The notes under the pieces were generated by a model. The model made no database searches and was not told the DNA's origin. It saw only the letters and a list, made by a program, of their open reading frames with translations. DNA of 64,000 nucleotides from Chlamydia poikilotherma (GTDB lineage: Bacteria; Chlamydiota; Chlamydiia; Chlamydiales; Chlamydiaceae): positions 1,091,105-1,155,104 of the forward strand of contig NZ_LS992154.1 in NCBI RefSeq assembly GCF_900239975.1. Reading direction: 5' to 3'. Shown piece by piece: positions 46,668 to 55,971 of this stretch. Both the position numbers and the translations under genes were made by a program. How positions within the stretch are numbered: the stretch's first letter is position 1; every line of letters begins with the position of its first letter.

Positions 46668-47720
46668 ATGAATGTACCTGATCGTAAAAAAGCACTAGAA
46701 GCAGCAATTGCCTATATCGAAAAACAATTTGGCTCTGGATCTATCATGAGTCTAGGGAAACACTCTGCCACTCATGAAATTTCAACTATAAAAACAGGAG
46801 CCTTATCTTTAGATTTAGCTTTAGGTATTGGGGGTGTTCCAAAAGGACGTATTGTTGAGATTTTCGGCCCTGAATCTTCAGGAAAAACCACATTAGCTAC
46901 CCATATCGTTGCCAATGCTCAAAAGATGGGCGGCATTGCTGCATATATCGATGCAGAACATGCTTTAGATCCTAGCTACGCTTCTCTTATAGGTGCAAAT
47001 ATCAATGATCTTATGATCTCCCAACCCGATTGTGGTGAAGATGCTTTAAGTATTGCTGAACTATTGGCAAGATCAGGAGCTGTTGATGTTATTGTTATTG
47101 ATTCTGTAGCTGCTTTGGTTCCTAAAAGCGAACTCGAAGGAGATATCGGTGATGTACATGTAGGGCTACAAGCACGTATGATGTCTCAAGCATTACGTAA
47201 GCTTACAGCAACATTAGCGCGTAGTCAAACCTGTGCGGTATTCATTAACCAGATTCGTGAAAAGATAGGCGTTAGCTTCGGCAATCCTGAAACAACAACA
47301 GGTGGACGTGCTTTAAAATTCTATTCATCAATACGTATGGATATCCGTCGTATTGGAGCCATTAAAGGTAATGAAAGCTTTGATCTTGGAAACCGCATCA
47401 AAGTAAAAGTTGCTAAAAATAAATTAGCACCTCCATTTAGAACCGCAGAATTTGATATTCTCTTTAATGAAGGCATTTCTTCAGCAGGATGTATTCTAGA
47501 TCTTGCTGTAGAACATAATATCGTCGAAAAAAAGGGTTCTTGGTTCAACTATCAAGATCGCAAGTTAGGCCAAGGAAGAGAGGCTGTTCGTGAAGAACTC
47601 AAGAAAAATAAAAAGCTATTTGATGAGTTAGAAAAACGTATCTTTGACATAATCTCTTCAGCAAAATTAGCAGTCGCAGAAGAGAAAAAAGAAGAGCAAA
47701 CAGCGCAACCTGTAGCTTAA
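46668..47720 (+). CDS. recA: Recombinase RecA
   Basis: 350 residues, catalyses strand exchange in homologous recombination. Walker [15 protein letters not shown] near residue 66, Walker [11 protein letters not shown], loop L1 and L2 ([22 protein letters not shown]) and the acidic C-terminus are present. No signs of truncation or intein. Its long structured leader is unusual. It is convergent with CADD, with a strong hairpin between them. Confidence 0.97.
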   Translation: MNVPDRKKALEAAIAYIEKQFGSGSIMSLGKHSATHEISTIKTGALSLDLALGIGGVPKGRIVEIFGPESSGKTTLATHIVANAQKMGGIAAYIDAEHALDPSYASLIGANINDLMISQPDCGEDALSIAELLARSGAVDVIVIDSVAALVPKSELEGDIGDVHVGLQARMMSQALRKLTATLARSQTCAVFINQIREKIGVSFGNPETTTGGRALKFYSSIRMDIRRIGAIKGNESFDLGNRIKVKVAKNKLAPPFRTAEFDILFNEGISSAGCILDLAVEHNIVEKKGSWFNYQDRKLGQGREAVREELKKNKKLFDELEKRIFDIISSAKLAVAEEKKEEQTAQPVA

Positions 47721-47738
47721 AATTACAATCTTTAGGCC

Positions 47739-47768
47739 CTCCTTCTCTTATTTTACAAAGAGAAGGAG
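47739..47768. terminator. Hairpin between convergent recA and CADD genes
   Basis: CTCCTTCTCTT (47739-47749) and AAGAGAAGGAG (47758-47768), an 11-base perfect stem with an eight-base loop. No clear T run on the plus side, a weaker one on the minus side. It is likely to stop or protect the ends of both transcripts. Confidence 0.6.
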
Positions 47769-47778
47769 ACCATGCGAA

Positions 47779-48507
47779 TTAATGACAGCAGTTACAACCA
47801 CATGAAGACGGTTTAGAGTCCGAAACAGGAAGCAGGGTTGCTGAACAAGTAGCTTTCTCGTCTAAGAAAGTGTCTAAAAAGTCATATAAAGCATCACATA
47901 CTTCTCTAGAAGCTTGTAAAACCTTATTACAATCATTATTTAGTAATGTTTCTATTAATTCTCTTTCCTCACAAGCATGTCTTACATCAATATCTTGATG
48001 TACTGTGAAGTACTCGTAATCTTCAGGAGCAGTAAAACCAAAATACTGTTTTAATCCAGAAATTTTAGTCTCTGCAACTGTAGGGATTTGGCTTTCATAG
48101 GTGTATAAAGCCGACACACCTGCAGATAATGAATCTCCGGTACACCAACGCAAAAATGTATCGACTTTCTTTTGTGCTGCTGCACTGGGAACATGATTTT
48201 CTAATTCCTCCTCATTAACACCCAAAGCATAAGCAAAATTTTTCCATAGATCTATATGATTAGGATGGCCTGTTTCTTCATCCATGAGATTATTAAGAAA
48301 CAGTTTGCGTGCTTCTAAATTATCACAACGGCTATGTATTGCTGAGAGATAACGTGGAAAAGTTTTAATATGGAGGTAATAATCCTTAGCATATGCCTTT
48401 AACTGCTCTTTCGTTAACTCTCCCTTAGACCACTTCATGTAAAAGGTATGATCTAACATATGTTTTTCTTTGATGTTTTTATCTAATAAATCTAAACAGG
48501 GTTTCAT
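47779..48507 (-). CDS. CADD, TenA/PqqC-fold di-metal oxygenase for p-aminobenzoate
   Basis: 242 residues, haem-oxygenase-like helical bundle. CADD makes the pABA moiety of folate from its own tyrosine (established in C. trachomatis). The key residues are conserved with a four-residue shift: sacrificial Tyr23 (CT Tyr27), Lys148 (CT Lys152) and metal ligands Glu77, His84, Glu138, His170, Asp174 and His177. The C-terminus ends in a cysteine/histidine tail (SSCGCNCCH). GGGAGG precedes the ATG at 48507. Last of the minus-strand rpoD-fol gene train; also known as a death-domain-associated protein. Confidence 0.95.
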   Translation of the reverse strand: MKPCLDLLDKNIKEKHMLDHTFYMKWSKGELTKEQLKAYAKDYYLHIKTFPRYLSAIHSRCDNLEARKLFLNNLMDEETGHPNHIDLWKNFAYALGVNEEELENHVPSAAAQKKVDTFLRWCTGDSLSAGVSALYTYESQIPTVAETKISGLKQYFGFTAPEDYEYFTVHQDIDVRHACEERELIETLLNNDCNKVLQASREVCDALYDFLDTFLDEKATCSATLLPVSDSKPSSCGCNCCH

Positions 48508-48523
48508 TAACGCCTCCCAAAAA

Positions 48524-49258
48524 TTAAAAATGTGTAGATTCCCAAACTACAGAACGGAGAATAGGACCATATAGATCTTCAGTTTCATCAATACCTAGTA
48601 ATGACAAATCCGAATGTAACGTAGGGGAAGAATGAAAAGAGATCTTAGGTGCATCTTCTATAAGCGCTAGAGGCGTATGTTCATCTCCCTCTCCCATACA
48701 AAGTACAGCAGAGACCGCCAAGGCATCTAAAAGATTAATTTGCGTCATGCGTAAGGGGCGGCCAAAACAATCAGGCTTCCCCACATAACTATATAGAGGA
48801 GAAAACCCATACCAACATAATCCTAACCCTAAAACACCCCGACGCATAGGGGTTGTATGACTGTCTACGATAATCACTCCGAGATTCTCTAAATGATAAA
48901 AATTCTTTAACCAAACTCCTAAAGCATTTGTGGATGCTAATAAATCTCGAGGATATAAAACGTAGTAATCTTGAGCATTAGACTCATCAATTCCTGCAGA
49001 TGGAATTAAAATTCCGTGTTTCTTCGTCAGATATAAATCATGAAAAGCAGAATAAACATAAGCATCTGATTCCTGCTTGATCAAAGCCTCTTTTGTTGTT
49101 GTCTTAGTATCAACAACCGCACCTTCACAAAGACTCAAAACTTTTGAAGATAAAGCGATTACAGAATTTTCGGATAAAGAAGGAAGAGATTCTTCTAAAA
49201 GTTCATAAAGATCATCATAAACATGAACTTTACGCGTAACAATTGGTGTGACTTTCAT
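48524..49258 (-). CDS. folC2: CofE-like folylpolyglutamate synthase substitute (FolC2, CT611-like)
   Basis: 244 residues related to F420:gamma-glutamyl ligase (CofE). The N-terminal IALSSKVLSLCEGAVVD and the central VIIVDSHTTPMRRGVLGLGLCWYG segment are its family marks, the latter with the metal/GTP-site aspartate. Work on chlamydial folate (recalled) showed that CT611 replaces FolC. It overlaps folA by 29 bases and is followed by CADD after 16. No F420 genes are expected here, so its place in a folate cluster supports the substitute role. Confidence 0.88.
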   Translation of the reverse strand: MKVTPIVTRKVHVYDDLYELLEESLPSLSENSVIALSSKVLSLCEGAVVDTKTTTKEALIKQESDAYVYSAFHDLYLTKKHGILIPSAGIDESNAQDYYVLYPRDLLASTNALGVWLKNFYHLENLGVIIVDSHTTPMRRGVLGLGLCWYGFSPLYSYVGKPDCFGRPLRMTQINLLDALAVSAVLCMGEGDEHTPLALIEDAPKISFHSSPTLHSDLSLLGIDETEDLYGPILRSVVWESTHF

Positions 49259-49718
49259 AATAGCAAAATGTCAAATCTTCTTTTTCATCTAAAATTGTCT
49301 TTTTCCAACCTTCCAATAGAGATAAGGGGAAAAAAGTATCTCCGTCATAATACTTATGAATGTGCGTTACAAAACACCCATGCAACATGTGATTTTCTAA
49401 AAATAAAGAAAACAAATCTCCTCCGCCGATAAGGAAAATCAAAGAAGGAAGTTCTAAATTATGAAATTCCTCTAGAGAAGATACCCAGACCATATCCTCA
49501 GAATTTTCATGAAAATTCTTAGAAAATATTATCATCTTACGATTTTTCTTATATGTATCGGGAAGACCTTCGAAAGTTTTCCTACCTATAATTAGGGGCA
49601 TGTTTTCTATAGTTTTCGAAAAAAAATTTATGTCTTCAGGATAGTTCCAAGGTAGTTTTCCTAGATTTCCAATTACTCCATTAGGATCACAAGCAACTAT
49701 ACCAAGTATTTTATACAT
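49230..49718 (-). CDS. folA: Dihydrofolate reductase
   Basis: 162 residues, NADPH-dependent reduction of dihydrofolate. Active-site opening [23 protein letters not shown] has the catalytic acidic residue, the NADPH site is [11 protein letters not shown] and the G-G pair is in LIGGGDLF. A ThyX-type thymidylate synthase is also encoded in the window, so FolA is not needed to recycle dihydrofolate from thymidylate synthesis but finishes de novo folate. It overlaps folKP by eight bases. Confidence 0.95.
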   Translation of the reverse strand: MYKILGIVACDPNGVIGNLGKLPWNYPEDINFFSKTIENMPLIIGRKTFEGLPDTYKKNRKMIIFSKNFHENSEDMVWVSSLEEFHNLELPSLIFLIGGGDLFSLFLENHMLHGCFVTHIHKYYDGDTFFPLSLLEGWKKTILDEKEDLTFCYYESHTNCYA

Positions 49719-51054
49719 AGACTCCGGGCCACACTGCTGCAGACAACACTCTTTGGTTAGCTTTCACATCATGAACTCGCAGATAGTTCACCCCTTGTTG
49801 CTGCAACAATACTGATAAGCTAACAGTTTCCCAATCACGATCTTTAGCATCGTACTTGCCTAAAAGAGCGAAACACGATTTCCTTGAATGGCCCACCAAC
49901 GTAGCACAGCCAAGCTTTCGGAATTTTTCCATTCTATGTAACACATTCAATGCTTGTATTTGGGTTGTTCCAAAACCAATACCAGGATCAAAAATAATTT
50001 GATCCTGGTGCAAGCCTAGGTCAACAAAAGCTTTCACTTGCTTTTCTCCCCAACTTAACAACTGATCAGAAGCACACGAAGTAAACGCTAGTGTTTTATC
50101 AGCACGAGGAGGCAAAGAGCATGAGTGATTTATAACTAATAATAAATTCGCGTCTCTAGCAATCTCTGCCATTTCCTTAGAACCGCCTGAAACGTCGTTG
50201 ATCCATCGAATAGGATAGATCTCTAAAGCTCTTCTGATAATTTCGGGATAAAATGTATCTAATGAGACATCGGGATATTGCTTACGTCCAATCCATTTTT
50301 CAGCAAGTAGCTTTAATACTGGTTCTAAACGCGCCCATTCTTGTTCTACATCAAGCAACTGTTTTACCTTAGGATTAGTCGCTTGTCCTCCGAAATCTAT
50401 AACAGAAGCTCCTTGAGCAAACAATTTTTCAGCATGAGCAACTGCTTTAGAAGCTTCAAGGTACAATCCTCCATCCGAAATGGAGTTATCGGTGACATTG
50501 ACTATCCCCATTAATAAAGTACTAGGGGAAAAACTATTCAGAATCATCTCCTGAGGGCATGGAAGAAGATGAGCTATTTCTCCAAACGTTCTTAAATGGT
50601 ACTCAGAAGCTGGTTGATGAAATTTTCTATTAGGACAAATTGAAGCAATAAGAGAAAGTAAAAAAGGCCTTTCTAAGATTCTCTCATGAGGTATGCTGAT
50701 ATCTTTCTGTTGGTGATTTTCATCCCCATATAAAAGGATATCAATATCCAAAATTCTCGGAGACCAGGGTAGCGCATCAGAATCTCTACCGAGCTTACGC
50801 TCGATGTGTTTTATTTCTGATAACAACTGTTTCGGAGATAGTGTTGTTTTCCCAATAAGTACGGAATTAAAAAAAGGTAAATCCCATTCTTCTGGAGAAC
50901 CAGGAAATAACAAAGCCTTCGTTTCTAAAATTATAGAGCTTTGCAAATCTTCTATATCTATCTCCTTTAAAAGAGAAAATGCTCTGCGAAAATTTTCAAA
51001 TCGATTTCCTAGATTAGATCCTAAAGATAAACAAATAAATTGAGCTGTTGTCAT
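49711..51054 (-). CDS. folKP: Bifunctional HPPK-dihydropteroate synthase
   Basis: 447 residues, a fusion of FolK (about 1-165) and FolP (about 170-447). FolK motifs: [16 protein letters not shown], and [13 protein letters not shown]. FolP motifs: [15 protein letters not shown], the pterin-binding [14 protein letters not shown] and [10 protein letters not shown]. It makes 7,8-dihydropteroate, using pABA from CADD. It overlaps folB by four bases and folA by eight, so the genes are translationally coupled. Confidence 0.95.
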   Translation of the reverse strand: MTTAQFICLSLGSNLGNRFENFRRAFSLLKEIDIEDLQSSIILETKALLFPGSPEEWDLPFFNSVLIGKTTLSPKQLLSEIKHIERKLGRDSDALPWSPRILDIDILLYGDENHQQKDISIPHERILERPFLLSLIASICPNRKFHQPASEYHLRTFGEIAHLLPCPQEMILNSFSPSTLLMGIVNVTDNSISDGGLYLEASKAVAHAEKLFAQGASVIDFGGQATNPKVKQLLDVEQEWARLEPVLKLLAEKWIGRKQYPDVSLDTFYPEIIRRALEIYPIRWINDVSGGSKEMAEIARDANLLLVINHSCSLPPRADKTLAFTSCASDQLLSWGEKQVKAFVDLGLHQDQIIFDPGIGFGTTQIQALNVLHRMEKFRKLGCATLVGHSRKSCFALLGKYDAKDRDWETVSLSVLLQQQGVNYLRVHDVKANQRVLSAAVWPGVYV

Positions 51055-51386
51055 AATGAGATCTTCCTACTTATTTTAAAGCAAATGGGCTTCAACAAGT
51101 TAGGAACAGGAGGGCGTTCTTTATGCACCTCTAAATCTATTTTAGAAACCTTGTTCTTTAACTTTGATTCTAAAGCATCCATTAAGAGCTTAGACAAGTG
51201 TTCAACTAAAGCACAAGGTTTACTAGAAGCAACTTCTTCTATTAAAGAAGTTATCTCAATATAACAACATGCGTCATTGAGATCATCTGAAACACAAACA
51301 GAGGGCTCTTCAAAAAAAGAAAGAACTATAGAAACTAAGATGGGCTGCTTAAAATGCCGTTCTTCAAGAGAACATCCAAGACGCAC
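51051..51386 (-). CDS. folB: Dihydroneopterin aldolase (FolB), start codon uncertain
   Basis: 111 residues from the only normal start, a GTG at 51386, giving [14 protein letters not shown] and the [13 protein letters not shown] and [10 protein letters not shown] parts of the FolB fold. The normal first strand of FolB is missing from this start, but the same frame continues upstream to a stop near 51440 and encodes YQLIIPDFRLW, a good match to it, without any ATG, GTG or TTG. So the real start is either non-canonical or the protein is shortened at its N-terminus. Makes 6-hydroxymethyldihydropterin for FolK. Confidence 0.8.
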   Translation of the reverse strand: MRLGCSLEERHFKQPILVSIVLSFFEEPSVCVSDDLNDACCYIEITSLIEEVASSKPCALVEHLSKLLMDALESKLKNKVSKIDLEVHKERPPVPNLLKPICFKISRKISL

Positions 51387-51460
51387 CCACAGACGAAAAT
51401 CTGGAATAATTAATTGATATGGTTCTGCGGTAACACCTACAAGTTATGAAATGTGTTTGG

Positions 51461-53179
51461 TTACTTACCCTTAATATTTTTTGCTTTACCCGAGCCTGTT
51501 TTTTCCTCTTCCAAAAGATCAAGGAAAGCACGTAGCTGTTTTGAACGAATGGGGTGACGCATTTTTCTTAAAGCTTTAGCTTCAATCTGACGAATGCGTT
51601 CTCGAGTCACATTAAACGCCGACCCCACTTCTTCTAATGTTTTAGGCTTCCCATCTAAAAGACCAAAACGATGAATCAATACAAACCGCTCTCGATCTGT
51701 AAGAGTTTTTAAAACCTCTTTCATCTTATCTTTAAGCATTGAATAGCCCGTGGCTTCTGCTGGAGATTCTACACCAGTATCTTCTAAGAAATCACCAAAA
51801 GAACTTTCGCCTCCTTCACCAACTTCTGCCTGTAAAGAAATAGGATGCTGGGCAATTTTATAAATCTCCCGCACCCGATCAGGAGTTAATCCTAATTCCT
51901 CGGCCAATTCTTCTGGAGTGGGCTCTTTACCTGTTTCCATCATCAATTTCTTCGCGCCCCGAAGAACTTTATTTATGGTTTCAATCATGTGCACAGGAAT
52001 ACGAATAGTTCGCGCTTGATCAGCTATAGCGCGAGTAACAGCCTGACGAATCCACCAGGTGGCGTAAGTAGAAAATTTATATCCTCTGCGGTATTCAAAT
52101 TTTTCTACAGCCTTCATCAAACCCATATTACCCTCCTGAATCAAATCTAAGAAGGATAGACCGCGGTTTGTGTATTTTTTAGCTATCGAAATCACTAAAC
52201 GTAAATTGGATTCAACCATTTCTTTTTTAGCTTCCTGGCTCTTGTCCATCCAACGTTGCAACATACGCACGTCTTTTTTAAATTCTTCCAGGGTTCGTCC
52301 TGCAGCGACTTCTCGTTTGTATAATCTACGTTTAGCAGCATCTAATTTTGCTGCTGCGAATTTGTTTCTTTCTGCTCGAACTTTCAAATCATTAATTTGC
52401 TGTTCTAACTGTAGGAAGGAGTCATATGCTTTAAAAACAACTTCACCAAAATCCTCTGTAACATTGTGACGACAGTGGAAACAACGTAAATACGCTTGCG
52501 TACGGATACGACATTTTTCTAAATTATCATTTAATTTCGCGCTTTCTTGTTTTGATAAACTACTCTGCTTCAACGCTAAGAGAAGTGATTCTAAATAGAC
52601 ATCTTCTTCTTTAAGTAAAGTAATTAACTTAGGAAGTAACTTAAGAAAATGCGCCTTATCTTCTACTTCTTTTTCTGAAATAATTTTATCAAAACGCTCT
52701 TTTCCATTGATTAGATACTGCGCAATGGAAATAGCTTCTTTCGAGGAATAACGAAAACGTAAAATAATACGTTCGATTTGAACTTGCGCTTTTTCTATTC
52801 TCTTAGAAATTTCAACTTCTTCCTCTCTAGTTAAAAGAGGAACCGTTCCCATTTCTTTCAAATACATACGTACAGGGTCATCTGGAGTCCCCTCCGTACG
52901 TTTAGCTAAGCCTTCTAGCTCTTTAGCTTCTTTTTTTCTTTCTTTTTGTCTTTCTACGTCTGCTTGGTTCAGGACCTGGATATCCATTCCTGTAAGGAAA
53001 ATCAACACCTGATCAATCTGTTCAGGTGTGTCGAAAGACATAGGAAGGATCTCGTTGATCTCCTCGTAAGTGATAAAGCCCTGATCTTTAGCAAGAGAAA
53101 CAAGCTCCTCTAGTTTTTTTTGAGCTTCTTCTTCATGAGCCGCTTCCGTAGCCTGGCCATTTTGTGTATTCATGAGCAT
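51461..53179 (-). CDS. rpoD: Primary sigma factor (sigma66)
   Basis: 572 residues, sigma70-family housekeeping factor. Region 1.1 is present, then region 1.2 ([22 protein letters not shown]), region 2 with the -10 recognition ([40 protein letters not shown]), region 3 and the region 4 helix-turn-helix ([25 protein letters not shown]). The folate genes follow 75 bases downstream in the same direction. Two in-frame start codons (53179 and 53173) are possible. The 110-base upstream gap holds nested inverted repeats. Confidence 0.97.
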   Translation of the reverse strand: MLMNTQNGQATEAAHEEEAQKKLEELVSLAKDQGFITYEEINEILPMSFDTPEQIDQVLIFLTGMDIQVLNQADVERQKERKKEAKELEGLAKRTEGTPDDPVRMYLKEMGTVPLLTREEEVEISKRIEKAQVQIERIILRFRYSSKEAISIAQYLINGKERFDKIISEKEVEDKAHFLKLLPKLITLLKEEDVYLESLLLALKQSSLSKQESAKLNDNLEKCRIRTQAYLRCFHCRHNVTEDFGEVVFKAYDSFLQLEQQINDLKVRAERNKFAAAKLDAAKRRLYKREVAAGRTLEEFKKDVRMLQRWMDKSQEAKKEMVESNLRLVISIAKKYTNRGLSFLDLIQEGNMGLMKAVEKFEYRRGYKFSTYATWWIRQAVTRAIADQARTIRIPVHMIETINKVLRGAKKLMMETGKEPTPEELAEELGLTPDRVREIYKIAQHPISLQAEVGEGGESSFGDFLEDTGVESPAEATGYSMLKDKMKEVLKTLTDRERFVLIHRFGLLDGKPKTLEEVGSAFNVTRERIRQIEAKALRKMRHPIRSKQLRAFLDLLEEEKTGSGKAKNIKGK

Positions 53180-53210
53180 TTAATTATTGGGTTGCAACAA
53201 AATAATAGGA

Positions 53211-53260
53211 CCCTAGCCTTTGGGTAATAGTTTAGCCAAAGAAAGATAGGAAATCTAGGG
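53211..53260 (-). other. Nested inverted repeats upstream of rpoD
   Basis: Outer pair CCCTAG (53211-53216) and CTAGGG (53255-53260); inner pair CTTTGG (53218-53223) and CCAAAG (53236-53241). Sits between CT616 and rpoD, and in either direction could fold as a two-tier hairpin in the transcript. Confidence 0.5.
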
Positions 53261-53289
53261 ATTTTTAATAAACACGGTCGATGATGAGT

Positions 53290-54495
53290 CTATCCACGAA
53301 GAGCATCTATACGCACCGGATAAAGAACTCCTAAAACATGATTATGCAGAGGACCTTTATTTAAAATAGTTAAGCAGTAATAAAAAGGAATTTGACCGTG
53401 GTTTTTTGTTTTGATTATTACCTTCCCCGATCGTTCTTGTCGATCAAGTAAACGAAGATCTGTTTCCCATTGAGGTAAACCAGAAATAATAATATCGCTA
53501 TCTGTATTTAAAAAATCTTCTACACCATATCCCGTCCAAGTCTTAAATAAAGAATTTGCAAAAACCGCCCTCTGAGATTGTGGGGCATATACAAAAAGCA
53601 TCCCGAGACCCTCCTCCCTCAGATTATCAAATAGCTGACGACACTCCAAAGAATAGTTATGTACAGAAGATTCGGATCTTATATAACGAGAAGCTGTCAA
53701 AGATGAAGCTGCCTCTGCATTTTCTACTTTAAAAGCTATCTTTTTCAATTCTGAAAGAAGTTGTTTAGGTAATTCTTGAGAATTGACCGTAGCCTGCCTA
53801 GGCAAACTATCTACAATATTCGACTCAAGCTGCAATAAGTTGCGAATCTCACACATCAGATCTTGCACTTTTGACTCCAGCTTTCCAATATAGACCTGTC
53901 GCATATCCAGCATGTTATGCTGTTCTGCAAAAGTTGCCTGGTACTCTTCATTAAGAACTTGCTGGTAAGCTAAGGCATCTGCAAGTTCGCAATTCAATTG
54001 CTGACTTTCTTCTTCTTTTTCACGACACTCTTGAGATAATGCATCCAACTGCAACTGTAAACATTGATTTTCTTCTCTTAAACGAGCGACTGTGCCCTCC
54101 ATGCGTTGCGTATCAGATTTGGTTTTCATAAATACGCTGCGAACATGAAGCAATTGATTAAGAAGTTTTTGATTTTGAGATCTTAACTGTTGACTCTCGT
54201 ATTGACGTTCTTCAACTGATTCACGTATTTTTCTTAACCCCTCGTCTTTTTCAACAATTTTACGAATTTTAGTTTGTAACAATTGACCGGCGGCTGTTTT
54301 TAATTGCTTTTCTCTAAGTCCGATAGAAAAAAACCAGCCTATAGAAGAAATAATTGAGAAAATGAAATAGTTATAATTTTTTTGAGAAGTTGAAAGAAAG
54401 GGTAGACAAATTAGGGGAAGAAGAAATGCAGCTATAGGAAAAAGATAATTATAGTACCGAGAAAGCGGGTGAAAAAAATTTTTCACAAACGACAT
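53290..54495 (-). CDS. Membrane coiled-coil protein with PAS-like C-terminus (CT616-like)
   Basis: 401 residues. Two membrane helices at the N-terminus (about 18-34 and 42-60) are followed by a long heptad coiled coil (about 62-240) and a C-terminal domain (about 285-398) with the PAS look: FVYAPQSQRAVFANSLFKTWTGYGVEDFLN, then a KNHGQIPFYYCLTIL strand. PAS domains sense small molecules or mediate contacts. It is the CT616 orthologue by position, upstream of rpoD on the same strand. No histidine kinase, GGDEF or phosphatase domain is attached. Confidence 0.7.
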   Translation of the reverse strand: MSFVKNFFHPLSRYYNYLFPIAAFLLPLICLPFLSTSQKNYNYFIFSIISSIGWFFSIGLREKQLKTAAGQLLQTKIRKIVEKDEGLRKIRESVEERQYESQQLRSQNQKLLNQLLHVRSVFMKTKSDTQRMEGTVARLREENQCLQLQLDALSQECREKEEESQQLNCELADALAYQQVLNEEYQATFAEQHNMLDMRQVYIGKLESKVQDLMCEIRNLLQLESNIVDSLPRQATVNSQELPKQLLSELKKIAFKVENAEAASSLTASRYIRSESSVHNYSLECRQLFDNLREEGLGMLFVYAPQSQRAVFANSLFKTWTGYGVEDFLNTDSDIIISGLPQWETDLRLLDRQERSGKVIIKTKNHGQIPFYYCLTILNKGPLHNHVLGVLYPVRIDALRG

Positions 54496-54785
54496 AAAAA
54501 TTCGAATCCTTGTCTCATTAACTCACAAAAATATGCTTTTACCGTCAAAGTCTTTTTAGAAAAACTAAACGGTTAATTCTATTTTTTTATGTTCGCACAA
54601 AAGTTTATTTATCTCTCCCATAAAATACCGTCTATTTTTCTCTGTTTTTATTCCTTTTTATTGTTCTTTCTTTTACAATCCTGACCTTACTGCAAGACAG
54701 TATATTACAATTGTGAAGTCTTATTTTGAATGTTAAGACTGAGTTTACTCTTTTGCACTAAAAAAGCCTCGGTTTTGGAGTAGTA

Positions 54786-55082
54786 ATGGCACCAAAGAAA
54801 ACAACTAAGAAAGGCGGTCCGAAAAAGCGACCTTCCGCAGAAAAGCGTATTTTAACTGCGCAAAAACGTTATTTGATCAATCAAAGTTTTAAGTCAAAAG
54901 CAAAAACTATGATGAAGAAATTTGAGACCGCTTTAAAAGCCGGTGATCAAGCAACTATCACTTCTGGATTACAGTTAGTCTACAGTGTTACTGATAAAGC
55001 TGTAAAAAGAGGTATTTTTAAAAACAATAAAGCAGCTCGAATCAAGTCACGTGCTACTTTAAGAGCTAATGCAAAAATATAA
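54786..55082 (+). CDS. rpsT: 30S ribosomal protein S20
   Basis: 98 residues, highly basic, with the S20 pattern [16 protein letters not shown] and a C-terminal [19 protein letters not shown] end. Binds the 5' domain of 16S rRNA. GGAG is at good spacing before the ATG. The 290-base upstream gap (54496-54785) contains AT-rich sequence with TATATT and TACAAT patches that may be its promoter, but no -35 I would assert. Confidence 0.95.
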   Translation: MAPKKTTKKGGPKKRPSAEKRILTAQKRYLINQSFKSKAKTMMKKFETALKAGDQATITSGLQLVYSVTDKAVKRGIFKNNKAARIKSRATLRANAKI

Positions 55083-55105
55083 TTTTTAATCGTTTGTAGG
55101 TAATT

Positions 55106-55945
55106 ATGACCACCGCCTCCCTTACTAGATTTTGTCCTTTTCTATCATCTAATATTCTCTCAAATCCGATATTGAGGACGTGTGGTAATAAGGTTCGCAA
55201 AGAAGCAGGAAAACTTCATAATAGCATGAACCTCTTAAGTGACATGATTGGGGTTGTTGGTTCTTCTACAATGATTGCTAAAGCGTCTCTAGGACTAGGC
55301 GCTTCTAATGCTCTCGCAAAACTTTCCTCTTTAGAGCATGCTTGTGGAATGGCTTCGGGAATAAATACTTGTGTGGATACCATAGCGCTGTTCTCTCAAT
55401 TTGCAACAGGAGCTATGTTCTACGAAGTTGATTCCGCTACCGGTAATTTCATAATCAATACAAAAACTATCCAAAAAGAAAATGGAACTGTTGAGCTGGT
55501 GCCTAACCGCATTCTAAGATCCCCTCTTTCTATTGCAAGTAAAGTTACTCGCCTGGCTTCGAAAGCAACAGGATCTGTTTGCTTCATGGACGGTCATTTA
55601 CAACTTATGGCTCTAGGTAAACATGCTCAAGGTTTAGGAGCAGTTGCTACAAGCCTATCAGCAATTAGCTCGGCTTGCGGTGCTGCTGACGATGTTGTTA
55701 ATATCGTTGGTGCTATACGCTCAACAAACAGAGAATCTTCAGCTGAAGACTTCACAATGCGTCGTCAAACATTAAGAGAGAAATTCTACTCCTTACTTTG
55801 CAACTTAGTCGATTTTGTCGGCGAGGTTCTTCTTTTGTTTGCTTCGTTCGTACCAGCTTTATTAGGGCCTCAAGCCGCCCTGATTATTGGTATTTTCTGG
55901 TTGATGTCTTCAGTGCTCAACTTTGTCCAAGATTTTATCGGTTAA
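55106..55945 (+). CDS. Inc-like membrane protein (CT618-like)
   Basis: 279 residues, no signal peptide. The C-terminus carries a two-helix hydrophobic hairpin (about 233-252 and 255-275), the mark of inclusion membrane proteins, and the first 200 residues are serine/alanine-rich helices with a few short hydrophobic patches. The CT618 orthologue in C. trachomatis is reported as an inclusion membrane protein (recalled). It follows rpsT by 23 bases and is probably read through from it. No other family is evident. Confidence 0.7.
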   Translation: MTTASLTRFCPFLSSNILSNPILRTCGNKVRKEAGKLHNSMNLLSDMIGVVGSSTMIAKASLGLGASNALAKLSSLEHACGMASGINTCVDTIALFSQFATGAMFYEVDSATGNFIINTKTIQKENGTVELVPNRILRSPLSIASKVTRLASKATGSVCFMDGHLQLMALGKHAQGLGAVATSLSAISSACGAADDVVNIVGAIRSTNRESSAEDFTMRRQTLREKFYSLLCNLVDFVGEVLLLFASFVPALLGPQAALIIGIFWLMSSVLNFVQDFIG

Positions 55946-55971
55946 TAAAAGTCTTTTTTAAAAGAAGCAAT

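Noticed and set aside
54288..55945. CT616 N-terminal hairpin as proof of an Inc protein
   Set aside because: A two-helix start is Inc-like, but the long coiled coil and PAS-like end do not fit the usual Inc plan; only the shorter CT618-like protein is described as Inc-like.
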